Of a DNA stretch of 64,000 nucleotides, positions 28,421 to 36,977 are shown piece after piece. Each line of letters begins with the position of its first letter. Position 1 is the first letter of the stretch. Source of the stretch: CAIZGX01 sp044239865 (lineage in GTDB: Bacteria; Bacteroidota; Bacteroidia; Flavobacteriales_D; Sanyastnellaceae); assembly GCA_044239865.1 (NCBI GenBank), contig JBIIAO010000002.1, positions 757,281 through 821,280 of the forward strand. The letters run 5' to 3'. The notes under the pieces were generated by a model, which saw only the letters and a program-made list of their open reading frames with translations, was not told where the DNA came from and ran no database searches. The position numbers and the translations under genes were made by a program.

Positions 28421-29975
28421 TCTTCGAAATAGCATCGTTATCGGAAGCGCCCTCTTTGCAGTGGGTTGTGCGCAAGTGCGCGGACTGAACGGCGGTGCAA
28501 AAGATGTGACTCCGCCGAAATTACTTACACAAAGCATAGATTCTTTCGCCACGAATGTGGCTACAAACACCCTTGTATTGAATTTCGATGAGTTCGTTCA
28601 AGCAGGTGCGGCGAATGAGGTGATTATCTCTCCCGCGCTGAAACAGCCGGCCACCTTGATTTGCAACAAACGTTTAGCCATGCTTTCTTGGAACGATACG
28701 CTGAAGGCGAATACGACTTACACCATAGAATTTGGCAATGCCATTTCAGATATTACGGAAGGAAATAAGGCTTCATTGAATTTTGTTTTTTCTACTGGAA
28801 GCACGCTCGATTCGGCTTCCATTAGTGGAGCGGTTTACGATGCTCAAAAAGGTGGAGTGCCTGAAAAGGCAGTAGTAATTCTCTATTCAGATAGCTTGTT
28901 GGGTGAAGTGGCTTATGCCAAGAAAGTGAACGAAAAAGGCGAGTTTCTTTTCAACTATTTGCCGAAAGCCAATTTCCAGATTGCTGCATTTTCCGATTTG
29001 AATGAAAACAGAATTTGGGATGAAAACGAAATCGGCGATTTCATGGAACAACCCGTTTCAACACAACAAATGTACCCGCTGAATTTGCGCTTCTCCCCGA
29101 AGAAAGTTGAGAAGATAACAGAAGATTTATTCAAAACAGATTCTGTTGGAAGCGGCTTCATTGTTGGCGCCTATGGCATGATAGATAGAATTCGACTGTC
29201 TCCATCAGCAGCGAATTTTCCGTTTCGTTACGGATCTTTGGAGAACAGCGACACCTTGTTTTTCGCTTTAGGCGGAAGAGAAGGTGCCCTTCCGAACAAT
29301 AATTTTGAAGGTATTATTTTTTCATTCAATCAGCAGCCGGCAGATACCTTAAGTGTTTTTATAGCGAAGTCGGCGAAGCTGAAGAAGTTCAAATTTTCAG
29401 GTTCTATTCAACAAAAACCGAAAGAATTAATTTTGGTGAAAGCCCCGTCCTATTCGGTTTTGAAACGAAGCACCTGCGAAGTAACAGTTCAAGGAATTAA
29501 AGCATCCGGAACTCTGGTAGAAACCAATTCTCCTCTTCATTTCGCGATACAAATAGATGCGAATGCGAGTGAACTTGTTGGAAAGGGAAGCATACGCATA
29601 TTACCCGGCGCTTGGGAAACAGCCTATGGAACAACGAACGATACCCTTCAATTGAATTTTGAATTTCCATCCGCTGAAAAATTAGGAAATCTCGAACTTT
29701 CTATTCCGCTGTTGGAAGATAAAAGTTTCAAGAAATTTGTTGAACTTCGCAATGAAAAAGGAGCTGTTGTTAGAAAGGTAGACTATTCGGAAACACTTGT
29801 CTTTAGCGGAATTCAGCCAGGAAAGTACACGGTTCGTTTGGTGCACGACATGAATAGAAACGGACAATGGGACATTGTGGATCTTCAACAAAAAATGAGA
29901 TGCGAACCCGTAAGTGTTTTTTCAAAGCCCATTGAAGTGCGCGCCAATTGGAGCGTGAAGGTTGTTCTGAATTAA
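28407..29975 (+). CDS. Ig-like (Big_5-type) lipoprotein
   Basis: The protein has 522 residues. A lipoprotein signal (IVIGSALFAVGC, Cys near residue 21) is followed by a Bacteroidota-typical start (GGAKDVTPPKLLTQSIDS). An Ig-like domain follows near residues 35-130 (TNTLVLNFDEFV, NTTYTIEFGNAISDITEGN), then a carboxypeptidase-regulatory-like beta domain (ISGAVYDAQKGGVPEKAVVILY, FLFNYLPKANFQIAAFSDLNENRIWD). The C-terminus repeats a similar module (IQPGKYTVRLVHDMNRNGQWD). The role is unknown, probably at the outer membrane. It ends 4 bp inside the convergent TPR gene. Confidence 0.85.
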   Translation: MKFFNLRNSIVIGSALFAVGCAQVRGLNGGAKDVTPPKLLTQSIDSFATNVATNTLVLNFDEFVQAGAANEVIISPALKQPATLICNKRLAMLSWNDTLKANTTYTIEFGNAISDITEGNKASLNFVFSTGSTLDSASISGAVYDAQKGGVPEKAVVILYSDSLLGEVAYAKKVNEKGEFLFNYLPKANFQIAAFSDLNENRIWDENEIGDFMEQPVSTQQMYPLNLRFSPKKVEKITEDLFKTDSVGSGFIVGAYGMIDRIRLSPSAANFPFRYGSLENSDTLFFALGGREGALPNNNFEGIIFSFNQQPADTLSVFIAKSAKLKKFKFSGSIQQKPKELILVKAPSYSVLKRSTCEVTVQGIKASGTLVETNSPLHFAIQIDANASELVGKGSIRILPGAWETAYGTTNDTLQLNFEFPSAEKLGNLELSIPLLEDKSFKKFVELRNEKGAVVRKVDYSETLVFSGIQPGKYTVRLVHDMNRNGQWDIVDLQQKMRCEPVSVFSKPIEVRANWSVKVVLN

Positions 29976-30811
29976 AACTTTAATCGTGAAGATCGTATTT
30001 TGAAAATCGGCTTCTTCTTGTTTTCGCACCACGTGCGGACAATCTCTTTTGAATCATAGTCTCCCAATTCGGCTGCGGTTTTCCAGTAATTACAAGCATC
30101 ATCGTTTTCCTTCAACAAGTATGAAGTTTCACCGGCATAATACAAGGCTGAGATGTAAGAACTGCTAGACGGCTTTAACATTTGTTTGAAAATTACCAGA
30201 GCTTCCTCATTCTTCTGCATATCGAGTAAGGAAATTCCTGCTTGAAGTTGGGCCTCTTCTAACGTGCTATCTAGGGCGTATGCTTCGAGAAAAGTTTCTG
30301 CGGCTGCACCGAATTGTTTTCTACTTTGGTGAATGGCAGCATCTAAAAAATAAGCCGGAGCATATTTTTCATTCAATGAAAAAACTGTTTCTAGCTCCTC
30401 GCGACTTTTTGAATATTTATGTTGAAGGTAATAGACGGAAGCAAGCCAATAGTGTCCTTGAAAATTGTCATTGTGTTCAAGCGTGTAAAGCTTCAACAAG
30501 TATACGGACTCGCTTAAATTACCGAGGGAATATTCACAAATGCCATTATTCAGCAGGAGAGACTCGTCTTTGCACCCGTTTGATTTCGCTTCATTGTAGT
30601 TCAAACTCGCTTGTTGAAATTGTCCGAGTTTCTGAAGCGCATTGGCTTTAATGAAGTAATCACAGGCCTCGAATTTTTCTAGTCGATTAATGCTGTGTAG
30701 GGCGACGTCATAAATTCCTTCAGCATACTGCTGAATGGCTGCTGCGCGAAAATCTTGTCCAACTGCCAAGTTAGCCAACCCAATGAAAAGAAGAAATGCT
30801 ATTTGTTTCAC
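29972..30811 (-). CDS. Secreted or periplasmic TPR-repeat protein
   Basis: I chose GTG 30811 because it gives a compact signal peptide (MKQIAFLLFIGLANLAVGQ) and 279 residues; a TTG 18 bp upstream is the alternative. The rest is a run of tetratricopeptide repeats (FIKANALQKLGQFQQASLNYNEAK, GHYWLASVYYLQHKYSKSREELETVF, APAYFLDAAIHQSRKQFGAAAETFLEAY). It ends in a basic tail. It is a protein-interaction scaffold of unknown partner. Confidence 0.85.
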   Translation of the reverse strand: MKQIAFLLFIGLANLAVGQDFRAAAIQQYAEGIYDVALHSINRLEKFEACDYFIKANALQKLGQFQQASLNYNEAKSNGCKDESLLLNNGICEYSLGNLSESVYLLKLYTLEHNDNFQGHYWLASVYYLQHKYSKSREELETVFSLNEKYAPAYFLDAAIHQSRKQFGAAAETFLEAYALDSTLEEAQLQAGISLLDMQKNEEALVIFKQMLKPSSSSYISALYYAGETSYLLKENDDACNYWKTAAELGDYDSKEIVRTWCENKKKPIFKIRSSRLKF

Positions 30812-30966
30812 TTTGGAAAAGTACGTCAACGAACGATTTAAGTTTCCTCTATCTGCTTTTTTTTTAAACGTCAGATGTTCAACACTTTTGAATTGTTGTC
30901 GTATTGTTGGTGCTTTATGGGTTTTCTTTACTTTACCAAAACCATATTTAAGTAATTTATTATTTC

Positions 30967-33825
30967 ATGAAAAAATTTTTACTTCTCGTTTTTTCTGCGC
31001 TAACCATGGTAGGCGCTCAAGCTCAAGATCTCTTGGGCATTGGCTCGAGCAACTATGGTGGACTTTCGAGCGTGCAGATTAATCCAGCGAATCTGGCCGA
31101 CAATCGATTGAAATTCGAAATTCAATTGTTTGGAACGGGCTTCGGAGTAGCAAATAATTTCATGGGTTTCAAACCGAGTTATTTGGTTCGCGATGGAGGG
31201 TTAACTTCAACAACTTATCCGTTGTTAGACCCAACACCTGCAACAGAAGATTTCACCACAGCGAATTTTGAAGACAACAGAAGAGCATTTGTATTCAATA
31301 ATATCTATTTGCCCGGTCTAATGATTTCCCTCAACGAGAAAAATTCTATTTCACTTTCGGCGAGAGCTCGCACCTATTTAAATGTAGATGGCGTTGGCGG
31401 CGATTTATTTCGTCTTGGGTACAATTCGTTGAATTACCCCTCGCTCTTCAACACAAGAATTACCAATGATAAGCTATCCATTCAGACCATGTCTTGGATG
31501 GAATATGCCTTGGGATATGGACGTGTGTTAATGGATAAAGAGAAACATTTTTTGAAGGCGGGTGTTACGCTGAAAGCCCTTCAAGGATTGCAGTCGGCTT
31601 ATTTGTTCGTAGACAATCTCGATTATTCCGTAAATTCTGATTCAACGGTTTCGTTGTACAACGCAGATGTGCAATACGGACACTCAACAAACTTCGAAGC
31701 GAATCAGAATAATTTGAACTATCGCGTAGTTTCAAATTTGGGAATTGGATTTGATTTTGGATTGATCTACGAGTGGCGCCCTGACTTCGCTAAACACAAA
31801 CATGACATGGATGGTGAGACGAATGTTTGGAAGCGCAATGAAAATAAATACAAGTTAAAAGTAGGTGTTTCTATGACAGACTTAGGAGGAGTAAAATTCT
31901 CTAAGGGTGGACAGAGCGCAGACTTTACAGCGAACACTTCGAATTGGGACATTTCGAAATTGGATTTCGGAACAACACCGATTGCTGCATTGGACGATAC
32001 GCTCAGCGCACGTTTCGGAGGCACGAGTGCCGGAGCGAATTACAAAATGAATTTGCCAACGGCCTTCAGTACACAAATAGACTATCACATTTGGAGGGAC
32101 TTATACATCAATCAAACGAACTTCATTGCTTTCGGTTTTAATTCAAACCCGAACAAAATTCACGATTTCACAACCATCTCAATTACTCCAAGATGGGATC
32201 ACCGCATTGCCGGAGTTTCAATCCCATTCAGTTACAATAGTCTAATGGGAACTCGCACCGGTCTTGCAGTGCGCCTTGGGCCTGTTACTTTCGGAACAAG
32301 CAGCATGTATCCCTATCGTGCGTTCCTTCGTGGAGACGGATTTGGGACGAAGGACATTTCCGGACTTGACGCCTATGTGATGGTTCGAATTCCTATTGCT
32401 TACAAACGCATTAAAGATCGCGACAACGACAAAGTTTCAGATCGAAAGGATCAGTGTATCAAGGATCCGGGGACATGGGAGTTTCGTGGTTGTCCTGACC
32501 GTGATGGTGATCACATCCGAGATGAAGCGGATGAATGTCCAGATGTTCCGGGATTGGCTATACTTCACGGCTGTCCTGATAAGGACGGAGACGGCGTTAC
32601 CGATTTAAAAGACGATTGTCCAGATGTTGCTGGAGTAGTTGAGTTAAAGGGTTGTCCTGACAAAGACGGAGATGGAATCACAGATTCGAAAGATGACTGT
32701 CCAGATGAAAAGGGATTGGCGAATTTCAACGGCTGTCCAGACCGCGATTCTGACGGAGTTATGGACCGCACAGATGATTGTCCAGATGATAAAGGATTGG
32801 TTCAGTATAATGGCTGTCCTGATCGTGATGGCGATCAAATATTTGATCAGGACGACGATTGTCCGGATCTTCCTGGTTTGGCTAAGTTCCAAGGCTGCCC
32901 AGACACTGATGGAGACGGTGTTTCAGATTCTAAAGACGAATGTCCTGAAGTCGCTGGAGTAGTGGAATTGAAAGGTTGTCCCGATACAGACGGAGATGGA
33001 ATAGGCGATTCGAAAGACGATTGTCCGACTGAAAAAGGCTTGGCTATTTTCAACGGTTGCCCAGACCGTGATTCAGATGGTGTTATGGATCGTGTAGACG
33101 ATTGTCCAGATACCAAAGGATTAGTAAAATACAATGGTTGCCCAGACACAGACGGAGACAACATCATTGACAAAGTAGACGCTTGCCCTACTGTTTACGG
33201 AATTGCTGAATTGAAGGGTTGTCCAGCTGCTGAGCTAACTCATTTCAATGTGGACACTAAAATTGAGAAAGTAACTCAAGGTGGCGGGGTTTACAGTTAT
33301 GGAAAAAATATTGACACCAAAACGGCGAAGTTCAAATTGGAAGGATACAATTCTGACACTGTTAGAACTGTTTTTGTCACCGCACCAAATCTTCGTGGTA
33401 AAAACGCTTACAGAGAGCTCGATGGATTCTTCCGATTTGCGAAAGAGGCCGAGGAAATTATTCTGAAGGAAGAAGAAAAAGAAGTAATGAAGAAGGCATT
33501 CGAAAACCTTGAATTCAATAGTACAAGCGATATTATTCTCTCAAGCTCATATTCAAGTTTGAATGAACTGGCGGGGCTTATGTTGGCGAACCCTTCTTGG
33601 AAGCTACGTATTTCAGGGCATACGGATAACGTTGGAAATCGTGATTCGAATATCCTTCTTTCGAAACGCAGATCCGAATCTGTGAAGAAATATCTTTCAG
33701 CTAGGGGTGTTACCGATCATCGATTTGAAATTCTATATTACGGACCTGACAGACCTATTGCATCAAACGATACTGAAGATGGTAAAGCAAGAAACCGTCG
33801 TGTTGAGATGCTTCTTGTAGAATAA
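30967..33825 (+). CDS. DUF5723 / thrombospondin type 3 repeat / OmpA-family surface protein
   Basis: The protein has 952 residues. A signal peptide (FLLLVFSALTMVGAQAQ) is followed by a DUF5723-like domain to about residue 475 (LLGIGSSNYGGLSSVQINPANLADNRLKFEI). Then come about 280 residues of calcium-binding TSP3 repeats of the form DxDxDGxxDxxDxCP. The C-terminal OmpA peptidoglycan-binding domain is near residues 840-950 (LRISGHTDNVGNRDSNILLSKRRSESVKKYL, NRRVEMLL). The protein probably links the outer membrane to peptidoglycan. The TSP3 units come as nearly repeated blocks at the DNA level, so this gene may be prone to repeat-number change. Confidence 0.92.
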   Translation: MKKFLLLVFSALTMVGAQAQDLLGIGSSNYGGLSSVQINPANLADNRLKFEIQLFGTGFGVANNFMGFKPSYLVRDGGLTSTTYPLLDPTPATEDFTTANFEDNRRAFVFNNIYLPGLMISLNEKNSISLSARARTYLNVDGVGGDLFRLGYNSLNYPSLFNTRITNDKLSIQTMSWMEYALGYGRVLMDKEKHFLKAGVTLKALQGLQSAYLFVDNLDYSVNSDSTVSLYNADVQYGHSTNFEANQNNLNYRVVSNLGIGFDFGLIYEWRPDFAKHKHDMDGETNVWKRNENKYKLKVGVSMTDLGGVKFSKGGQSADFTANTSNWDISKLDFGTTPIAALDDTLSARFGGTSAGANYKMNLPTAFSTQIDYHIWRDLYINQTNFIAFGFNSNPNKIHDFTTISITPRWDHRIAGVSIPFSYNSLMGTRTGLAVRLGPVTFGTSSMYPYRAFLRGDGFGTKDISGLDAYVMVRIPIAYKRIKDRDNDKVSDRKDQCIKDPGTWEFRGCPDRDGDHIRDEADECPDVPGLAILHGCPDKDGDGVTDLKDDCPDVAGVVELKGCPDKDGDGITDSKDDCPDEKGLANFNGCPDRDSDGVMDRTDDCPDDKGLVQYNGCPDRDGDQIFDQDDDCPDLPGLAKFQGCPDTDGDGVSDSKDECPEVAGVVELKGCPDTDGDGIGDSKDDCPTEKGLAIFNGCPDRDSDGVMDRVDDCPDTKGLVKYNGCPDTDGDNIIDKVDACPTVYGIAELKGCPAAELTHFNVDTKIEKVTQGGGVYSYGKNIDTKTAKFKLEGYNSDTVRTVFVTAPNLRGKNAYRELDGFFRFAKEAEEIILKEEEKEVMKKAFENLEFNSTSDIILSSSYSSLNELAGLMLANPSWKLRISGHTDNVGNRDSNILLSKRRSESVKKYLSARGVTDHRFEILYYGPDRPIASNDTEDGKARNRRVEMLLVE

Positions 33826-33845
33826 TAGAAACCTATTCTGAATTG

Positions 33846-33882
33846 AAAGGCCCCGATAATCAGTTTATCGGGGCCTTTGCTT
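33846..33882 (+). terminator. Intrinsic terminator after the OmpA-family gene
   Basis: A perfect 14-bp stem (33846-33859 with 33865-33878, core GGCCCCGATAA) has a 5-nt loop and T-rich sequence after it. It lies 21 bp after the stop codon. The symmetry would also allow function on the other strand. Confidence 0.88.
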
Positions 33883-33943
33883 TATTCGGAAAATTTGGAC
33901 CGAGACTCTTTTACATTTTTGTTAAAAGGAAAACAAAACGACT

Positions 33944-33997
33944 ATGAAAAAGAACATAAACATCCAGCTTGGCGTTTGGATTTACGCCGACAGATAA
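33944..33997 (+). CDS. Possible 17-residue peptide in an orphan transcription unit
   Basis: ATG 33944 to TAA 33997 would encode MKKNINIQLGVWIYADR. It lies between two terminators: one ends the upstream gene at about 33882, the other follows at 34031. A Bacteroidota-like promoter element (TTTG at 33894, TACATTTT at 33912, though the spacing is shorter than usual) lies upstream. The purine-rich AAAAGGAAAAC lies 10-20 bp before the ATG. The next gene is on the opposite strand, so this is not a leader of a downstream operon. Whether the product is the peptide or the RNA is unknown. Confidence 0.4.
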   Translation: MKKNINIQLGVWIYADR

Positions 33998-34030
33998 TAC
34001 GATTTTAGGTTTTGAGGTTTGGTTTGGTTA

Positions 34031-34065
34031 AGCCCTTTCAACGTTGTTGAAGGGGCTTTTTCTTT
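34031..34065 (+). terminator. Intrinsic terminator of the orphan unit
   Basis: A 12-bp stem AGCCCTTTCAAC / GTTGAAGGGGCT (one T-G wobble) with a 3-nt loop is followed by a T-rich tract on the plus strand. The minus-strand side lacks a good T-run, so the terminator belongs to a plus-strand transcript even though no annotated plus-strand gene lies directly before it. Confidence 0.82.
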
Positions 34066-34066
34066 A

Positions 34067-35086
34067 CTAGTCACTTTGCGAAGCACCTTTCGATAGAACC
34101 TTGTAATACCTTACGGTGTCTTCAATACTTGAAAAGGTATTTCGGTATTCAAATCCGAAAACGCGCTTTGCTTTGCTCCCATCGAATTGTTTTACCTCAT
34201 CGTAGTTTCGAATGATCTCCCGCGTAATGGTGGCGCGTTTTCCAGTGCACAATTCCACAAGCGCCTCCATGTAAAAAACAAGCTTAATCTGCCATTTCTT
34301 CGCAATGGTTTTTCCAATTTTAACTTGAAGGGCGTCGGCAATTTTTGTGAAGAGTTCCGACATACGAATATTTTCTGCGCAAAGAATGTAGCGTTCGTTA
34401 GTGGGTGTTTGTTTAGCTGCGCGTATCATGATTTCCACCACGTCTAATACAGAAACAATCCCGCTTCCACCAGCGGGCAAGGCCGGAAGGCCTTTATCTA
34501 TCCGAGCAATCATGGTTCCTGAACTGCGGGTGCAATTGTTCGGACCGAAGATGACACCCGGATTCAAAATTGTAGCATTCAATCCTTCTTGAATTCCGCG
34601 CCAAACCTCTTGTTCTGAAAGATATTTTCCCTTCGAATAATTTGAATGATAATCGTTGAAATCACGCGGTGTTTCTTCATTAATAACAGTTCCTTTTGAA
34701 TCGCCTAAGGCGGAAATAGAGCTGATGTGAATTAAGTGTTTCACCTCATTTTCAAGACACGCATTCACCACGTTTTTCGTTCCGTTGATATTTACGTCCA
34801 ACATGCGTGAAGCATCTTTTTTGTGGTATGAAACGATTGCCGCACAATGAAAGACGGTGTCTATTCCCTCAGTTAAATCGAACATGTCATCAGCGTCTTC
34901 CACATCTCCTTTCACCCACTGAATCTGAGAAAATAGATTTTCCTTTCCATAGAATTGAAACAATTCGAAGACTTCCGATTGCCCTTTTTCATTTCGAAAT
35001 AAAGCGGTAACAGGCAGTCCTTCTTCCACCAATCGAAGAACAAGATGACTTCCAATTAAACCCGTTGCGCCCGTTACAAAATTCAT
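34067..35086 (-). CDS. NAD-dependent epimerase/dehydratase (extended SDR)
   Basis: The protein has 339 residues. The NAD-binding glycine motif GATGLIGSHLV is at the very N-terminus, DVEDADDMF and FHCAAIVSYHK are near residues 60-90, and the catalytic pair YSKGKYLSE is near 150. NPGVIFGPNN follows near 175. The overall form resembles extended SDRs of the dihydroflavonol reductase/3-beta-HSD type. The substrate is unknown. The start is 29 bp from the divergent uvrC start, so the two share a short promoter region. Confidence 0.88.
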   Translation of the reverse strand: MNFVTGATGLIGSHLVLRLVEEGLPVTALFRNEKGQSEVFELFQFYGKENLFSQIQWVKGDVEDADDMFDLTEGIDTVFHCAAIVSYHKKDASRMLDVNINGTKNVVNACLENEVKHLIHISSISALGDSKGTVINEETPRDFNDYHSNYSKGKYLSEQEVWRGIQEGLNATILNPGVIFGPNNCTRSSGTMIARIDKGLPALPAGGSGIVSVLDVVEIMIRAAKQTPTNERYILCAENIRMSELFTKIADALQVKIGKTIAKKWQIKLVFYMEALVELCTGKRATITREIIRNYDEVKQFDGSKAKRVFGFEYRNTFSSIEDTVRYYKVLSKGASQSD

Positions 35087-35115
35087 TGTCGCGAAGATAT
35101 GCCGATATTTGTGTT

Positions 35116-36921
35116 GTGGAAGTTTCCGATCACATCAAAAGTATTTTGAAGGCATTGCCTGAAAAGGCGGGCGTTTACCAGTTCTTCGAAGAGAACGGGT
35201 CCATCTTGTATGTTGGGAAAGCGAAGGTGTTGAAGAACCGTGTAACGAGTTATTTCAATAAGAATAAATACGAAAGCATCAAGACAAAATTAATGGTCAA
35301 GAAAATTCGCGACATCAAATATTCGGTCGTTGAAACGGAATCGGATGCGTTGTTGTTGGAAGATTCTCTCATTAAAAAATTCAAGCCGCGGTACAACATT
35401 TTGTTGAAGGACGATAAGTCCTACTCGAGTATTGTGATTAAGAACGAACCCTTCCCGCGGGTGCAGAGTACACGTCAAATTTTAAACGACGGCTCTACTT
35501 ATTTCGGTCCGTACACTTCCGGAAAATCATTGTATTCAATTCTCGATTTAATCAAAGAATTGTATCCTCTTCGCACCTGCACGCTGAATCTTTCGAAGGC
35601 GAATATTCAAGCGAAAAAATTCAAGGTGTGTTTGGAATATCATTTGGGAAATTGTCTCGGACCTTGTGTGGGCAAACAACGTGAAGAGGATTATCAGCAA
35701 GGTGTTCAGCATATCAAGCGAATCATTAAGGGTGAATATTTAGAGGCGGTGAAGACCTTGAAAAAGGAGATGATTCAATTAGCTTCAGAACAAAAATTCG
35801 AACAAGCGCAACAGTTGAAAGAGCGTATTCAAACCTTGGAAAATTTTCAAGCGAAGTCTACCATTGTGAATACAGACATTGACAATGTGGAGGTCTTTTC
35901 CATTGCATCTGATGCGCAGAGCATTTACGCGAATTACATGCACATCATGCGCGGAAGCATTGTGCACGTGTACACGGCAGAGGTGGTTCGTCAACTCGAT
36001 GAGACCGACGAAGAAGTGTTGGCATTCGTTATTCGTTCGTTCCGCGAACGCATGAAGAGTCAAGCGAAGTCTGCGCTGATACCCTTCGACATAAATGAAA
36101 AAATTCCCGGATTGGAACTTCATGTTCCTCAGCGAGGCGACAAAAAAAAGTTGATAGAACTTTCTTTAAAAAACGCGAATCATTTCTTGTTGGAAGCACG
36201 TAAGCGTGCGGCCTTCCTGGACCCAGAGCGGAACACGCAGCGTATTTTGGAAACCATGAAAAAAGATTTGCGCCTCCCTGAATATCCTGTGCATATAGAG
36301 TGTTTCGACAACTCGAATATTCAAGGAACGAATCCGGTGAGTGCTTGTGTGGTTTTCAAAAACGCAAAGCCGAGCAAGTCTGATTACCGCATCTTCAACA
36401 TACAATCTGTTGTTGGACCCGATGACTTTGCTTCCATGCGCGAAGCGGTTTACAGAAGGTACGCGCGGTTAATTCAAGAAGAGCAGCCGTTGCCGCAGTT
36501 GTTGATTATTGATGGTGGAAAGGGGCAGCTCTCTTCTGCCATGGAATCGTTGGATTTACTTGGTTTGCGCGGAAAGATTGCGGTAATCGGAATTGCGAAG
36601 CGCTTGGAGGAAATCTTCTTTCCGGGAGACAGCATTCCCATTTATTTAGACAAGCGCAGTGAGAGTTTGAAGATTATTCAGCACTTGCGGAATGAAGCGC
36701 ATAGATATGGTTTAAGTAAACACAGGCAACGTAGGAGTAAGGGTGCCATTCATTCTGAATTGGAGAACATTGCTGGAGTTGGTAAGAAGACGATTGAAAA
36801 ATTACTGCAACATTTTTCTTCTGTTGCACGAATTAAAGCCGCTACACAAAATGAAATTGAACAAGTCGTGGGTGAAAAAATAGCCGAAAAAATAAAGAAT
36901 TATTTCACGAAGGCGCATTAG
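35116..36921 (+). CDS. uvrC: UvrABC excinuclease subunit C
   Basis: UvrC makes both incisions in nucleotide excision repair. GTG 35116 is the best start (MEVSDHIKSILKALPEKAGVYQF, 601 residues); the longer frame begins inside the divergent gene. Domains in order are: GIY-YIG nuclease (GVYQFFEENGSILYVGKAK, about residues 19-37), UVR/UvrB-binding motif (SEQKFEQAQQLKERIQTLE, about 230), RNase H-like C-terminal nuclease (ECFDNSNIQGTNPVSACVVF and LLIIDGGKGQL), and a C-terminal helix-hairpin-helix pair (NIAGVGKKTIEKLL). Confidence 0.96.
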   Translation: MEVSDHIKSILKALPEKAGVYQFFEENGSILYVGKAKVLKNRVTSYFNKNKYESIKTKLMVKKIRDIKYSVVETESDALLLEDSLIKKFKPRYNILLKDDKSYSSIVIKNEPFPRVQSTRQILNDGSTYFGPYTSGKSLYSILDLIKELYPLRTCTLNLSKANIQAKKFKVCLEYHLGNCLGPCVGKQREEDYQQGVQHIKRIIKGEYLEAVKTLKKEMIQLASEQKFEQAQQLKERIQTLENFQAKSTIVNTDIDNVEVFSIASDAQSIYANYMHIMRGSIVHVYTAEVVRQLDETDEEVLAFVIRSFRERMKSQAKSALIPFDINEKIPGLELHVPQRGDKKKLIELSLKNANHFLLEARKRAAFLDPERNTQRILETMKKDLRLPEYPVHIECFDNSNIQGTNPVSACVVFKNAKPSKSDYRIFNIQSVVGPDDFASMREAVYRRYARLIQEEQPLPQLLIIDGGKGQLSSAMESLDLLGLRGKIAVIGIAKRLEEIFFPGDSIPIYLDKRSESLKIIQHLRNEAHRYGLSKHRQRRSKGAIHSELENIAGVGKKTIEKLLQHFSSVARIKAATQNEIEQVVGEKIAEKIKNYFTKAH

Positions 36922-36977
36922 ATAGTTTAGTTTTGATAATATTAATTTTACTTTGAAAATGCCGTTTCAGAAAAGCT

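Noticed and set aside
32440..33230. Short regular repeats in the OmpA-family gene
   Set aside because: These are the in-frame TSP3 calcium-binding repeats of the protein, not an independent DNA element.
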